A stretch of 64,000 bases of DNA. Source: Diphasiastrum complanatum. Taxonomy: Eukaryota > Streptophyta > Lycopodiopsida > Lycopodiales > Lycopodiaceae. The notes beneath the pieces are model-generated. The model was not told where the DNA came from. It saw only the letters and a program-made list of their open reading frames with translations, and ran no database searches. The translations under genes and the position numbers were made by a program. The DNA is taken from assembly GCA_029204225.1 (NCBI GenBank), contig CM055104.1, forward strand, positions 45,699,835-45,763,834. Reading direction: 5' to 3'. Shown piece by piece: positions 10,635 to 23,900 of this stretch. Position 1 is the first letter of the stretch. Each line of letters starts with the position of its first letter.

Positions 10635-11560
10635 TCATAAACAGGGTACCACAATCGTCTTGGTTTTATACATTAGGACCAGATCTCCAGAATGAAAATC
10701 CGTCTTGTATAACTGGCGATCATGACATGTTTTACGACGTGCTTTCTCAACTGCCAATGCATGCACAGCTAATAGGAATGTCTCGCAAAGTTTATGTAGA
10801 GCTTCATGGCGCAATTGTAGAGATCTGGACTCATCAAGACATTGTGTGGTGGCAATCCCCAATGATGGTACCAAAAGGTCTACAAGCACTACGACATCTT
10901 AACCATAAACCAATTGAAATGGCGTTTGATTGGTGATCCCTTTGTATGCTGTCCCAAATGCCCATAGAGCAGCATGTAACTTATGTTCCCAATCATATCT
11001 GCTAGCTTCAACTGTTTTCGTGATCACGCTACACAAAATATTGTTGGATGATTATGCCTACCCATTACCACGAGAATAATATGGCGTGTTGAATCGATTG
11101 ATCACGAAGAATTCCTCCAATAGGACCTTGATGGTTTCGTTGACGAAATGACTTCCGCAATCACTGACTATCTCCACTGAGCCTCCAAAGCGCACAATGA
11201 TGTTTTCATATAGAAACTTAGCAGTAGTCCTCTACCCACTTGGTGAGATAATCCATAGCCACGATAATATATCATGCTTGAAAACTTCTTGTTATTGGAT
11301 GGATGGAACCGCAATCCCCACTTTTCAAATGGTGCTTGAGCTAAGACTGGGTGTAATAGATCGTAGTTTAACCTCGTCAATCTCCTAGCTCATTGGCACA
11401 CATCGCATTTTCTCAAGTATTCCTCCGTATCCTTATAAATTGTTGGCGACCAGCATCCTGATTGTAAGATTTTGCAAACTGTAATGTCAGATGCAAAATG
11501 ACCGCCACCCATACCTTCGTGTGATAATGATATAATCTGAATGGTTTCATGTGGAAGAAC
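10635..11560 (-). pseudogene. Ty3/gypsy integrase remnant
   Basis: On the minus strand, with several stops and shifts, the integrase order is recognisable. A zinc-binding segment comes first (SGCWSPTIYKDTEEYLRKCDVC, about 11,480-11,410). The core follows with FGGSVEIVSDCGSHFVNETI, then YYSRGNGQAES with the third acidic residue (about 11,200-11,060). After it come KTVEASRYDWEHKLHAALWAF and a C-terminal tail. No LTR, RT or protease of this element is visible. It is an old fragment. Confidence 0.8.
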
Positions 11561-11639
11561 ACACCTTAAGATGATGCTATCTGATCCTCATCGATACGAT
11601 TGGCCGATAATCAACTGGTGTGAGAAATTTAACTAGTTT

Positions 11640-11908
11640 AGTCTATTTTGGTCATATTTTTATATATGGCAATTGAGATCAATTTTCGTATTAAACTTAG
11701 ATGTTGCTTTTCAAAGTTATATTAGTCTAAAAATTTATTGAATAAACACTTTTTGAAAGTGTGATAAATATAAAAGTCGAGCTTGAGTATATTTGAATTT
11801 GAATGTTGGGTACATTGAGTCTAGTCCCATTATAATAAGATTTTCATTATGGAAAAAAACCAAGTGGCAATTTAAGTGACCTGCTATAAAAGGATATAAC
11901 TTGTGGAA

Positions 11909-11960
<52 letters not shown>

Positions 11961-13396
11961 TATTCATGCTTATACATGATTCTCTTGGGTTCTATTATCC
12001 ATTGGTGCACTATACTTGTGATATCTTGCAATTCTATGTGTAAAATGCTCATTAAATGCTATTTTCAGATCCACACATGTGAAATGCAACAGCTTAATAT
12101 TATTGTACTGACATCAACAATATTTTATGTTTTTTTTCATGTTTGATCAAAATCTATTAAAATTTGCATCTCATTCTTAGAGTAGATGCTTATTTTTTTA
12201 CATTGACAAGATTGGTGATATGTTCTTCTAACCCAAGATCGTTTTATGTATTTAGATCATACTATAAGCAAACCAACAAAGTAAAACATGGATCGAAAAT
12301 TGTGACGGATTTCATCCAAAAACCATTTTGCACTTCTAACATAGAGAAAACTATAGTACTTATTTAATCTTATGTTCAATTTTATCATAACACACTAGTC
12401 TAGCATATGGACAAACAAGCTAGTTCACCAATCATAGACTACCAACAAGTTGTAAACAAGAAAACTACCAAGATAATATTACATATGCATTGTGATTAAC
12501 ATTGCTTTAAAAAAAAAAGGATTCTATTAGACAAAAGGTGATCATAAAAAATTATTGGAGAAAACTAGCATAGAAGTTTATTCTACCAAACATACGACAT
12601 TTCAACCAAAACAATGTGTTTTTCCAAATAACTAAGAACACCACGACAGCTCATCCTCCTAACATCAACAAAAGAGCTCCAGGTGAGCAAGGTGCAAAAA
12701 AGCAAGACACAACACATTAAACCTAAAATCATTGCATTATTGCTTCATGCATTACTTATGAGAGCATTTAGACCAAAGAACATACAAGTTTGACCTTGCA
12801 TGCTTGTGTTGTCATAGTCATCTTAAACCCTAAAGTTGAGATATATGCATAGTTGTGAATCTATACTTACACTTCAAAGCAAAATACGTGTATCATCTAA
12901 TTAAGGAAATTTCCAAACTCTTGGACACTTACTTGAATATTAACTTTATTTCAAGCTACACAGGCCAACCTCAACCCATAGTCTTGATTGATTGATTGAT
13001 TGAGAGAGATTGAAATAAATCATAACTGCTCACCCACAAAAAGAAAGAATTTGAAGCAAAAAAGCAAACAAAGAAAATTGTATGCAACTCTCTGAAGAAG
13101 AATTTATAGTCCCCTTGAGAAAGGACCATTGATTCATTTCACATCTGTTGTCAAGGACAAATTCAGGGAACCTGGACAATTTGGAAAGGTACAATCTGGT
13201 GCATAGCAGATAGTGGTAGAGCACATTAGGAATGTGCAGGCGAAATCCTAGAATTATACACCTCATATAACAAATTCAATTTTTTCTTTACAAGTATAAA
13301 ATTCTGTGAATTTTTCACCGTCTGATTTCCTTGAAACAGCAGTGCTGAAATAAGATCTTCCATCTAGGAAGAAAAATGCTTTATTGCTAACTCATG
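11640..13396. other. Unassigned intergenic DNA 3' of SMC4
   Basis: AT-rich sequence without a supported gene. It holds a compound microsatellite (11,912-11,960) and a short GATT repeat near 12,988-13,004. The SMC4 3' UTR should lie just below 13,397, but its end cannot be placed: no clear plant polyadenylation signal was chosen. Confidence 0.5.
11912..11960. repeat. Compound microsatellite (CT)n(CA)n
   Basis: An uninterrupted run of TC dinucleotides to 11,940 passes directly into ten CA dinucleotides. Confidence 0.95.
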
Positions 13397-14911
13397 TCAG
13401 GCTACCTCAATTCCATCTGTATTGATACACTCACTGCTTACTGCAAAACTTTTTGGATTAATCGTGATGCTCTTGGTGCAGTTGTCAGTCTTATATATAC
13501 CAATGAGACGATCCGCCAGCTCAAACATGTTATTTCGTAAGCTGCAAAAGTCAAATCTATTTATAAGTAGAGTATTTCAGGTCATCATCTAAAAGGATGT
13601 AACAAGATAAGAATAATCTCAAGCAGATCAGAAGATAAGAGAGACAGCGAAAAGCTAAATTGATTAAGATGGTAAGAGTGATGACCTGATTATGATAAAC
13701 TGTGCATCTTTCGTGCGATCCTTGATGTAATGACCAACAATGGAAACATTTTTGAAATCTGCAAAACAATCCAAGAATCTATTCAGCAGAAAGTCATGTT
13801 AATGTTATTGCTGTTTTAAACACTTCGGAATGCTTATCCAGCAGTTGTGTCATCAAGTGAGACCAGCAAGTCGTATTCATGTAAACTGGAAGTACTACAG
13901 AAATGAAATCACTTAGCTACATAGTGTTTGCAGCTTCTCACTTCTGCTAAATTTAAATTTCATTTCAAAGTAGAAAATATAGGCTCGGAAATGTTCATTA
14001 CCCAGAGCAGCATCAATCTCATCCATCACGTAGAGAGGAGTAGGTTTGTAGTGATGAAGCGCAAATACAAGGGCCAAAGAGCTGAGAGTCTGCCAAACCC
14101 AGAGATACATCGAACATGAATTCTCATTGACATATAAGAAAATGTGATTCACAGATCAAAACACTTAAGACCTAATCCGAGCAGAGAATGTATTGGCAGA
14201 AAACTCGCTAGTACCTATCATAATCCGAGGGACTAAGCCTCTTATATTTCAAGTGTACAGGCAATCTTCGCAACACTAATCACAGAAAGTCCTCATCAAG
14301 ACCTTTCACTAGTTGACTACAAAGGCCCTTTGGCTGGCTGACATCCAGAGTGCTGGGTATCATTTTTTATTTTTAACAAAGATCTCATCCCGTGCTCTTG
14401 GCTGATTATCACAAATCGAGATCAAGCTTAAAATCAAATCTCAGGAGGGAGTTCAAAGACTAGGCTAGCTAGTTTTGGTATTCTTCCAAAGATGCTTTCC
14501 TATCCCCGATGCTCTCCATTGTATGCCATTCTTTTGGACTTGACGTATCTACAAAATGATAGGGTCAAATTCCAAATACCTTCTCCCCACCAGAAAGATT
14601 TCCAATATTTTTCCAGCTTTTTTTGGGAGGCCTAACACTGAACACAACACCCTCAGCGAACGGGTCCAGTGAATCCACTAACTCAAGTTCCGCATCTCCT
14701 CCCAGTGTTATCATCTGAAAACAATAAATTGATTAAGAAAATAGTGCCCGAAAACACTTGCAAAAGCTAACGAGGCCAAACTGAAGAATATAATCTCAGA
14801 ACATTAGTTGCACAACCAATGAATTTTCATTTTGTTGACAAAGGTCAAACCTGGTACATCTCTTTCAATTTCAGTGAAATCGAATTGAAACCCGCCATAA
14901 ATTCATCTAGC
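13397..14911 (-). CDS. SMC4: SMC4 exons 24-28: C-terminal ATPase head
   Basis: Exon 24 has [20 protein letters not shown]. Exon 25 has [19 protein letters not shown] and ends with the ABC signature LSGGEK (about residues 1154-1159). Exon 26 has the Walker [13 protein letters not shown] (Asp and Glu at about 1182-1183). Exons 27-28 have [39 protein letters not shown] and [11 protein letters not shown]. The stop TGA is at 13,399-13,397. All catalytic motifs are intact, so the head should bind and hydrolyse ATP. Confidence 0.95.
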
Positions 14912-17900
14912 CTGGAAAACAAGCCAAACAAATTTCACAAAGATTACCACACTCAACCGGAGCACTTATTTATACAGAATCAAAAATAGCATATAATAAT
15001 GACTTTCAGATCAAACACCTTTTTTTACGAAGATCCTCATACTGTCGCTTGATCTCGTCTCTTCCTTGTGTAACATCATTGAGCTCAGCCACACGGTCAT
15101 CATACAAAGCTGCTTTTCTCCGGTACCTTGCAATTCAGAAGCATTCAGTAATTACTACTATGATTGTAACAACCAAAATATCATACAACAAACCGGCTAT
15201 AGAATGAATCCAAGGATTTTCGAAGTGTAAGAAGTGCAAGTATGACTCTGATAAGAATAAACTTCAAGGAGGATATATATTTGGTTTATGGCAGTACTCA
15301 GCAATAGAATCCAATTGCGGTCGGCATTCCTTCAGTTGTGCCTCTAGCAAAGCTAGTGTCTCCAAAGCACTCTGAAGACTAGAACCGGCACAGATGTGTT
15401 CGTTATCAAGAACAGCTTTAACCTTCTCTGGGTCTAAACCCTCCTTCTGTATCCTGCAAGCATGTAGAAAACTACTTATTCCCTGTAAAGAGTGTCTAAC
15501 ACCTCAATTCTAGACAAGCCTGTCTAAAAATTAAAAACCTAAGCATACTCCGTGAAAATTTATTATTTTCCATGTAGACATACTGCTCGATGTGCAGCCG
15601 CAATTCTTTGCTGTTCTCCTGAATCTTCTTTTGATACATCTTTGATTTTGCCTCCCAATCCTTAAAAAGCTTCTTTGTATCGTCCAACTTGTACTGGGCA
15701 TCTACCTGTAATTGACATCCTCAAAAGAGAAGTATGAGTTCAGATGTTCAATATCGACAACCAAGAAGAGGATATGTCCGATTCCAGAAAAGCTAACAGC
15801 AGTGGCTTACAGACAACCTGCCTGGGGGTTATATATCTAAAAGAATTGTGGAAGCAATGCATGCAACATATGTTGTGTGCTATATTTCTAGATTCCAGAA
15901 AAGCTAACAGCAGTGGCTTACAGACAACCTGCCTGGGGGTTATATATCTAAAAGAATTGTGGAAGCAATGCATGCAACATTTCCAATAAATGTAAAAAGT
16001 CAAACAACTCGCCTTGAGATCCTGTAATTAGCTACCCCAACTTACACCCTATTCCAAATCAATTCGACATCTGATTTGTTACAAGATTTTAAGGAACACA
16101 AGATAAAGAAGAGACATAATTAGATTCTGAAATATTACTGGACTCAAAATTTGGCATAGATGCAGCCATCTCACTAGATGACACTTGAGATGGATTAGAG
16201 TAACAGCAACATCCACTACATAGCAGAATAAAGTATATATCTCAAACTTTTCTTCCGGCGTGTTTCCTAAATTATATTGGAAAACACATTCAACTAAAGT
16301 GTCAGAATTATGCCACCAAACACTCTGAACTTCAAGCATTCCAAGCACCATAAGTGCCAAAATACTGCACATTAGAAATGGACTTGTATGTCAGGTTAAA
16401 CAAATTCCTCCGTGAGATGATTCCCATCCCCTCAAGCAACATAAAAACCTCATTACCTCGCCAGTGCGTAGTTTGTCAATAGTATTTTTCAGATCATTGT
16501 AATCCTTTTTGGTAGACTCAAGCTCTTTAAGCTGTTTCTCCTTGACCTGCAAGAAGTTGAATCAAATGGTTGATTTACGACAGTCTAAAGCTATATAACA
16601 TTTCAATTAAAAGGTAAATGTCAATGTGATGTACCTCTTGAAGGTTATTATATTTTTCCTGAACTACAAAAGCATTCTTTTCGATCTCTTTAAACTCTTT
16701 GGCTTTCTTCTCTTTGTCCTCAATAAGGGCAATTTTTTCTGTTGAAGCATCTTGCACAGCCTTATGCAATTTCTGCAACGTCTTACTTCCACTAGTAATT
16801 TGGACATTCCTTCTATTGACCTCGGAACTTTTGCTGTCAATCTCCTGCAAGTGTAGCATGAACTATTACACATTTTCACCAGTTCAAGCTTTTGACGATA
16901 AAAGATTGACGGATTATTCTGTTTTAGCTTTCCACCTCTTTTAATAAACATCAGAAAACCCAAGCTTAACACTTACTGCTTGAAGCTTCTCAACCATAGA
17001 CTTTTGACGCTTGAGTTTGTCCCCACCAGAATTTTCTATCTTCTTCTGCAACTCGTTCGCCTGCATTCACCCTTGTCAAATATGCACATATTTCCACATT
17101 CAAAATGATTATATCATACAGCATACATCTGTAACACATGCCTGAGATAAGTAGGTTTTTTGGCTTTTTATGAGCTATTGCATGAACCTTGTTCTAGAAA
17201 AAAATTGTAGTGTATCATCATGAACTGCATTAAGGAGCAAACGAAATGAAAATGTTAGCTATCCTTTTATCAACCAAAAATATCAGTAAAAGAAGGGGTT
17301 TTGGGAGGCTAGAATGATGGAAAATCATTTCCTCGATGGTAACTGCATCTTTGCACTTCTCATGTAGATATATAAGCTGAAAAAACTGTGAAATAGTCTC
17401 TGCCATGTAAGAATGTACTTTACATGCATGTGGCTGGCCAGCCCACTACCATGTAATCAAATGTACTCGTTGCTTAAGGTGTCAAATGTACTGGCTGCAT
17501 GGGGTAGACGAATGTATTGTCTACCTTATACAAAGTTTTATGTTACCTTTTGAGTCGCCTTTTCGAAACGTGTTTGCAAGGTTACATGCTGATTCGAATT
17601 TGCCAATTCGAACAGCTAGCTTGGTTCAAACCTTTTTTTTGTTTATTTTCCTATTGGGGGGATTCTATATGAATTTTGTGGCTCGTGGGGACTAGTTACT
17701 TAGTAAGTTCTAACATTAAATTGGAAGTCATTGAGATGAGCGATACTGTTTCACAGATGAGCAATTCTCCAATAGTAACTTCGGCAAGGTTCCAAAGCTC
17801 TAGTATGAGCATTCTCCACTTTCCATTCCACATGTTGTTTTTCAAGATTCAAATAGTTCTCCAATCTAGTCCCACCCTGCTTTTGCTGCAATCTGGCAAT

Positions 17901-20900
17901 CTTTATTGCTTCCATCTAACTTCTTCCACTGCATAAGTTCTCATTGATAATTGTCCTCACATCTTTGAAACAAGATGGTAGCAAGTTGATTCATATGCAT
18001 GAGAAAGGCTTTGAGACTGCCACTGATGACATATTTGCAAACCTACACAAGACTTTGCCTTTAGGTTAGTGGATGGGTCCAGTATGTCATGTATTGTCAC
18101 AGGGTCCAAAATGGACCCAACATTATAATTTATAATGACTGGAAAATGTCCTTAACTGTTGCTTATGATGAAACACTTCTTTTAGAAGAAAAACAGGCCC
18201 CAATAACCTTCACATAGAGCCTTTCAATGACATTTTGTATAGTAAACTACATGGAGCAATTTATGATTGCATTCAACAAAAGGTGGTCAACTGAAAACCA
18301 AGATTGGATTAAACTTAGAAACTAATATAAACCTTAACAAAAATCCATTGGCTTCACAAATTTCACATAACAGACAAGGCGGCATGTCCAAATATAGTCC
18401 TTAGGCTATTTATCTTTTTACAGTGCTTCAAAGGTTGAATTCCTTCATTGAGGCATGAATTCCCTCAAATAGCTTACTTTGATAGTTGATCAATAGAAGT
18501 CATGCTGATTGATGATCTGAAATGAAGAACTCTGTTGTAATATTAAACTTGCTATGAAGATTCTTTGCTACTGTGAGTCATCATCAACTTAAACAGACAT
18601 TACGTTCAAACTTCATTCTTTGATGTTAGCAGGTTTGAATAGAGCATTTGGAAGTACTTGAATAATAACCAGGAAAGCAGAAATAAGATACCTTCTCTCT
18701 TAATTCTTTTGAATCCCCTTGCAACTTAGCAAGTTCTTTCTGTTCTTCCTTGATAATTACATCCAATGTTTGTATTTTCTCCACTTCTTGTTTTGCGGGA
18801 ATCGCTCCGGCCTTCAGAGTTTCAAGCTGTTGTGTTATATCGATAAGCTGGGCTTGCAGGCCTTCTTTCTGTCACAAAATCATAATGAACAATGAGCACA
18901 TGATCTTCCAATTAGATCCCTTCAATATCAAGCCATTGGTTTTTTAACACCTCATATTGATCAGGAGAAATTTCAGCTGTATTTGTAATAAATAGCGTAA
19001 AAACATTTCTCAAAGATGTCAGCCAAATAGCATGTCCACTCCAATAACGTAGCATTATAAAGAAGCTTCAACTAACCTCCATGCGGTTTTTTGCTGAATC
19101 TAGCTCCAATTGGGAAATGGCCTTTTCAGCTTTCTGGTATTGTTGTATGGCAGCAGTAATACGGTTCTTTAATACCAGAAGCTGTTGTGTCTGACTTGAT
19201 AATTTGTCTTCAGCATCTTGCAGTGCTTCACGAGATACAGTGGAATCCCTGATTGCAGTACCCATCCTCCCTCCCTGGGGTTTTGCTCCACCACCACTCA
19301 TTGTACCCGACTTTTCAAAAACTGCGCCATCCAAAGTTACCACCCTTCGAAACTCTTTGTGTGGACCATATGCAATCCTTGTAGCCTTTTTAAACATGAA
19401 TGGAGCTTCAAAAGAATCAGCAAATATTTCATCTAAGCCTATGTTTACAGACTCAAAACAAGCACTGATCAAAGACTACATCTTACCAAAAAATCACAAA
19501 AACCAAGTCTTTTATGTTGAGCATTGAAAAGTTTTCATGTCCTCAGTAAAAAGACGCTTATACAATTTTAAAAGAAATTGCTTGTGATACTTTGACGCAG
19601 CTGCAACACTACATTTGTCATATTGGTCGAATTGATGAACATATTGTACCCAAAGTTTCTAGGAATAGAATGAAACGGTTCCTAGGTACAATTTTTTGGT
19701 AATTTTTTGTCCTTGATCCTGTTTGATCAGATCACTCGTTCCTCTTTGGCACTGTTTGCAGCCCTCGTTCCTATTTGATCAGATTGTTCGTTCCTGTTTG
19801 GCAGTGCTTGCAGCCCTCGTTCCAATTTGATCAGATCGTTCGTTCCTGTTTGGCAGTGTTTGCAGCCCGTTGAACATTCTAATCCTAAACTTGTTCCTGA
19901 GTAACCGTTTGCAACCCAATGACCCATTGAAGATTCTGACCCTAAACCGGAATAGGTATCTATGATTGTACCATGCTATGCTTGCTAGAATAAATATGAT
20001 GAGACGTACATACTCCAACTTGTATCTAGACAGAAGCTGGTGTCTATGAACAGATAACCGTTTCATAGTTGCACTGGCAATTCGTGAATCGCTGGCCCAA
20101 AAAACCAGCAATTCGCAAGTTTTCCAGCAAAAAGTTTTTTTTTTCTAAAAAATACATGCAATATGGGTATCAGTAGAAAGAGATTACGATTCCACTAGTT
20201 TCCGGTTTAGGACTATGGGCAGTTAGGGTTTATGGTCAAATTCCGAGCAATTGGGAAGTCCAATTCGTTTTTTTGGCAAAAAATATATGCAACATGGGTA
20301 TCAATAGAAAGAGAAAAAAAAAGGAGGATTACGATGTTTTTTTACTGCCAAAGTTATGACCCAACTGGGATCAACATTCTATACAACCGATGGAAACTCT
20401 AATTTACTTTGTATAGAGCCTATGATCTTTTATGTGCATGTTTGGAGAAGAAGATGATGATGAAGGAGACTCAACACCTTTCAAAACAGTAGTCCAACTT
20501 TTCTTTCAACTTGTGGTTGATAACTTCTAAGTTGAGATGCTCGATAAACCAGGCACTCAAATTGTGTTAAGAGTCTAAGCTTGAGAGAGAAAGAGAGAGG
20601 GGGGGGTGGGGGGGTCTTCATTTCTGAAAACTACAATATTTATTTCACTTAGACACCATCGTTAAATGTAAAGTGCTATAAGCAATGTGTTTTAACTCTG
20701 ATCACGTCCAGTTTATTGCTTATAGATTTTACCCTTATTTCAAGTAAAAGTTTGGGTGATAAAACATGTGCACCTGCTCAAGATCTTTCGCAACCACTGT
20801 ATTGCCAAGTGTTGAATAGAATGCCAGATGCAGTTTTTCATCTCGAACAGTGACTAAGTCGAACAGTCGTGGTACCCCTTCAGGTGGATATACTTTTTGC

Positions 20901-23900
20901 TTCATGTTTTGCATATGCCCACCTTGCTTGTCCTACATCCAATTTTGCGTCACATATAAGTCCACATTGGATCCATAACTCAATTAGCTCATAAATTTGC
21001 AAGCTTATTAGGCATCCACAATCGCATGTATCTTTTGAAGCTTTTTCATACTAGTCAACTACAAATGGTTTGCAGCAGTTAAAATGTGACAGCTTCAGTA
21101 CAGCAATTCACACATACCAAAATAAGAAAGGTGGCCACACCAAGACCCTTTGTACGAAGCAACTCCACACAGGCCTGTGCTGCTGATGCAGTTTCCACAA
21201 CAATGTAGTCTAATCCACCACAAGCTGTAGATATTGCAATGTCGTACTTTGCTGCAGGTTCAACCAGATTTTCTCGTTGTCTGAGATTCGTAGCCATCGC
21301 AATCCAAAAAAAATCTTGAAATTTACAATAAAAGTTACTCTACAAGAATCTCAAAGGCAGATAGAACTTGCATAAAAACAAAACAAATTAGCATGTCCAC
21401 AATGAATCTAGGCTCTACAGCTGCCAAAAGGATGTAAACAAAAGTAACAAAACTGTCGACACACCATCAATAGCTCCAAGGTCACCCAGACGTCCATAAA
21501 TGCCTTGGATTTGACCTGATTCTCTAGCCTGAAGAATAGCTCTTAAAACAGATCCTTGGCTTTTCTCTGCTTCAAGCAAAGAGCGTAACTCGTTAACTTT
21601 TTGCCTTGTCGCCTGCTCCTTCACAAGTAGAACTTCTTGTTCTTTAATGCATGTCTGAAGAGAAAATGCCAGTTAGTAGCTAGCATCCGAAACAATACAA
21701 GGTGCACCAACAGCCTTACAGGAATTTCACCAGGTTTAAAATTTCTATCTGATAAAGAATCCACATGGTTTAGAAACTCCTCTGCACCTGCTCTTCATTA
21801 CGAGCATTTTTTACGATGAACTGATTCTCCGTTAAAGAAGAGTCAGTTTTCTTTTGGTCCTCTTGTTTCTGTTTCATTTTCTGATTTATCAATTCAATCT
21901 GCTTCTGTGCACCTTCATAGGCTGCTCTTCCTGCATGATGCTGCAAGTGAAAGACCCCACTCAGTAAACTCTTGCCTGCAGGCTTCACTACTGTACACAG
22001 AATTGGAAACTTTCACTTCATCTACCGTCAAGAAATAGATCCATCAAGCACTTGAGAAAAAAAACATACAAGAATGAAACTTTGAATGGTAAAATCATAG
22101 CAACCACGTTCTCGAACGTAACTAATATAGTACAAAAGATAAGTTGAATCTGGTTCAAGAAAGACAAACCTTTTCTTTCAAGAGCTTGCTTTCTGAACTA
22201 GCAACATCGATTTTCCCTTGGCATTCAATTATCTTCCTATCCCATGGCTCCAGATCAGAGTGCACAACAACGAGCTCTTGGCGAAGCTTCTCAATTTCAC
22301 CTGTAAGCGCCTTTCCATGTGTTATGAATTTCTCAGCTCACCTTCAACTAACACCTGTGGAAAGCAAACTAAAAGACGCTCAACCTGAAAATCTGCTCAA
22401 CCTTTGATAATGTATTGAAGTCAATAAAGTATTCTGCGGTCACTTACTTTTGGCGCTCTCTTTAATCGTTTCAAGCTTTTCCTCTTCTTCACTAAGCTGC
22501 TGCGAGAGTTTCACGATCTCTTCTTCGAGTTTTGGAATTAAAGTCGTCGACTCCTCTGTCTGCTTCTCGATCTCCTGTATCCTATCTGTATCCTGAGAAG
22601 TGGTTGAATCAGCTTCCAGTCTTATAACAAAATTTTAAAGCTACTCAAGGAGGTCCACGACGGTAATGAAGTTACCTTTGCTGTCTTCTCCTCTAACTTC
22701 TTTAGCTTTTGCTTCAAATGTTTTAGATCTTCTCGGTACTTTGTATCTTGCCTTTCGAACTCCCTAAAATCCTCCTGACAGCTCTTTAGACTGGCCTCCA
22801 CTTCCTATCATGAATCGACCAAGATAAATTTCAGGTTGAATTCAATCTAAGCATTAGCATAGTAGGATAGATCAGGCAGGGAGGCGACGTGGAAGGAAAA
22901 GTTGTTATCAAAAATAACTGAATGGCAACTTCCTATGCTTGCAGACAAGCACATGCAAACAACAATCCAACAAAAAAGGCATCCATAATCACTACAAAAG
23001 TCCAAAGACAAACAACCTCTTGCTGCTGGTTATGCTTGTTGTATTTTGCCTCCAATTCCTTCATCTCATTCAGGTATGTTGAGAGCTTTTCACTGAGCTA
23101 GTCCAATAAGGATCCAACATCAACATATTCAGAGCAGGTAACTAAATGTACTAACAGAAAGAAATTGGCAGCTCTCTGCTTTTCTGCATGTAGGCACAAT
23201 GACGATGAATCATAGCAAAGCAGCAGTTATTGCACCTTTCTTGCTTCAGGTTAGCATCCTGTTCAGTCGTAGTCTTTTTGAGATCTAAAACTTTTGTGTT
23301 TGCATCTTCTAGAGCCAATTCTGCAGCTTTTCCACGACACTGGAATATTTCAGCTTCTTTGAGCATGTATGACTCTGCCTCATTTTTGGCACCCTGAAAC
23401 AAAGAAAGTTCTTATGAGGTTAATTGTGAATAAAAATATCAGATCTAGTATACAGAACATCGCATTGAGCAAAAAAAGAGCTTTCTCTACTTCATGGATT
23501 TCTTTACACAAAGGCTTAGCTGCCATTGCATCTCATGCTTTTGTTGTCACTGAGTAGTAACGAGTCACTATCAACTTAGCATCTGTACCTCAAGATTCTC
23601 CTTCTCTTTTTCTGCCATCTTCACACGCTGAACAACGCTTGTCCTTTTCTCATTCAAAAGTTCTAATCTGCATACAATTTCATTAAAACAAGTTCCACCA
23701 TCAGAAAGCAATATCTAGAAATCAGCCAGATTGCTATATGTTATAATAGACAATCTATACCAGGTAAATTTCATGCCCCTTTTTTTAGCTAAAGATGTTT
23801 AAACTGATGCAAATATTGGACCAGAGTTTGAGGATTTAACTGCTTGGAGGACTCATCAATCTTCTCCACATATTGGTTAGAGCCAATAATATCTTCCAAG

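Noticed and set aside
15744-15989. 81-codon ORF made of two similar halves
   Set aside because: It is the translation of the duplicated 90-bp intron segment, with no coding character.
19386-19472. Open 29-codon extension upstream of SMC4 exon 16
   Set aside because: The frame stays open into the intron, but a good acceptor (AAAAAG before GCTACAAGG) and the known SMC4 order place the exon start at 19,385.
23793-23840. Extension of SMC4 exon 5 to the next stop
   Set aside because: Using the GT at 23,840 joins exon 6 in phase and gives the conserved [10 protein letters not shown]-type sequence. The longer frame does not.
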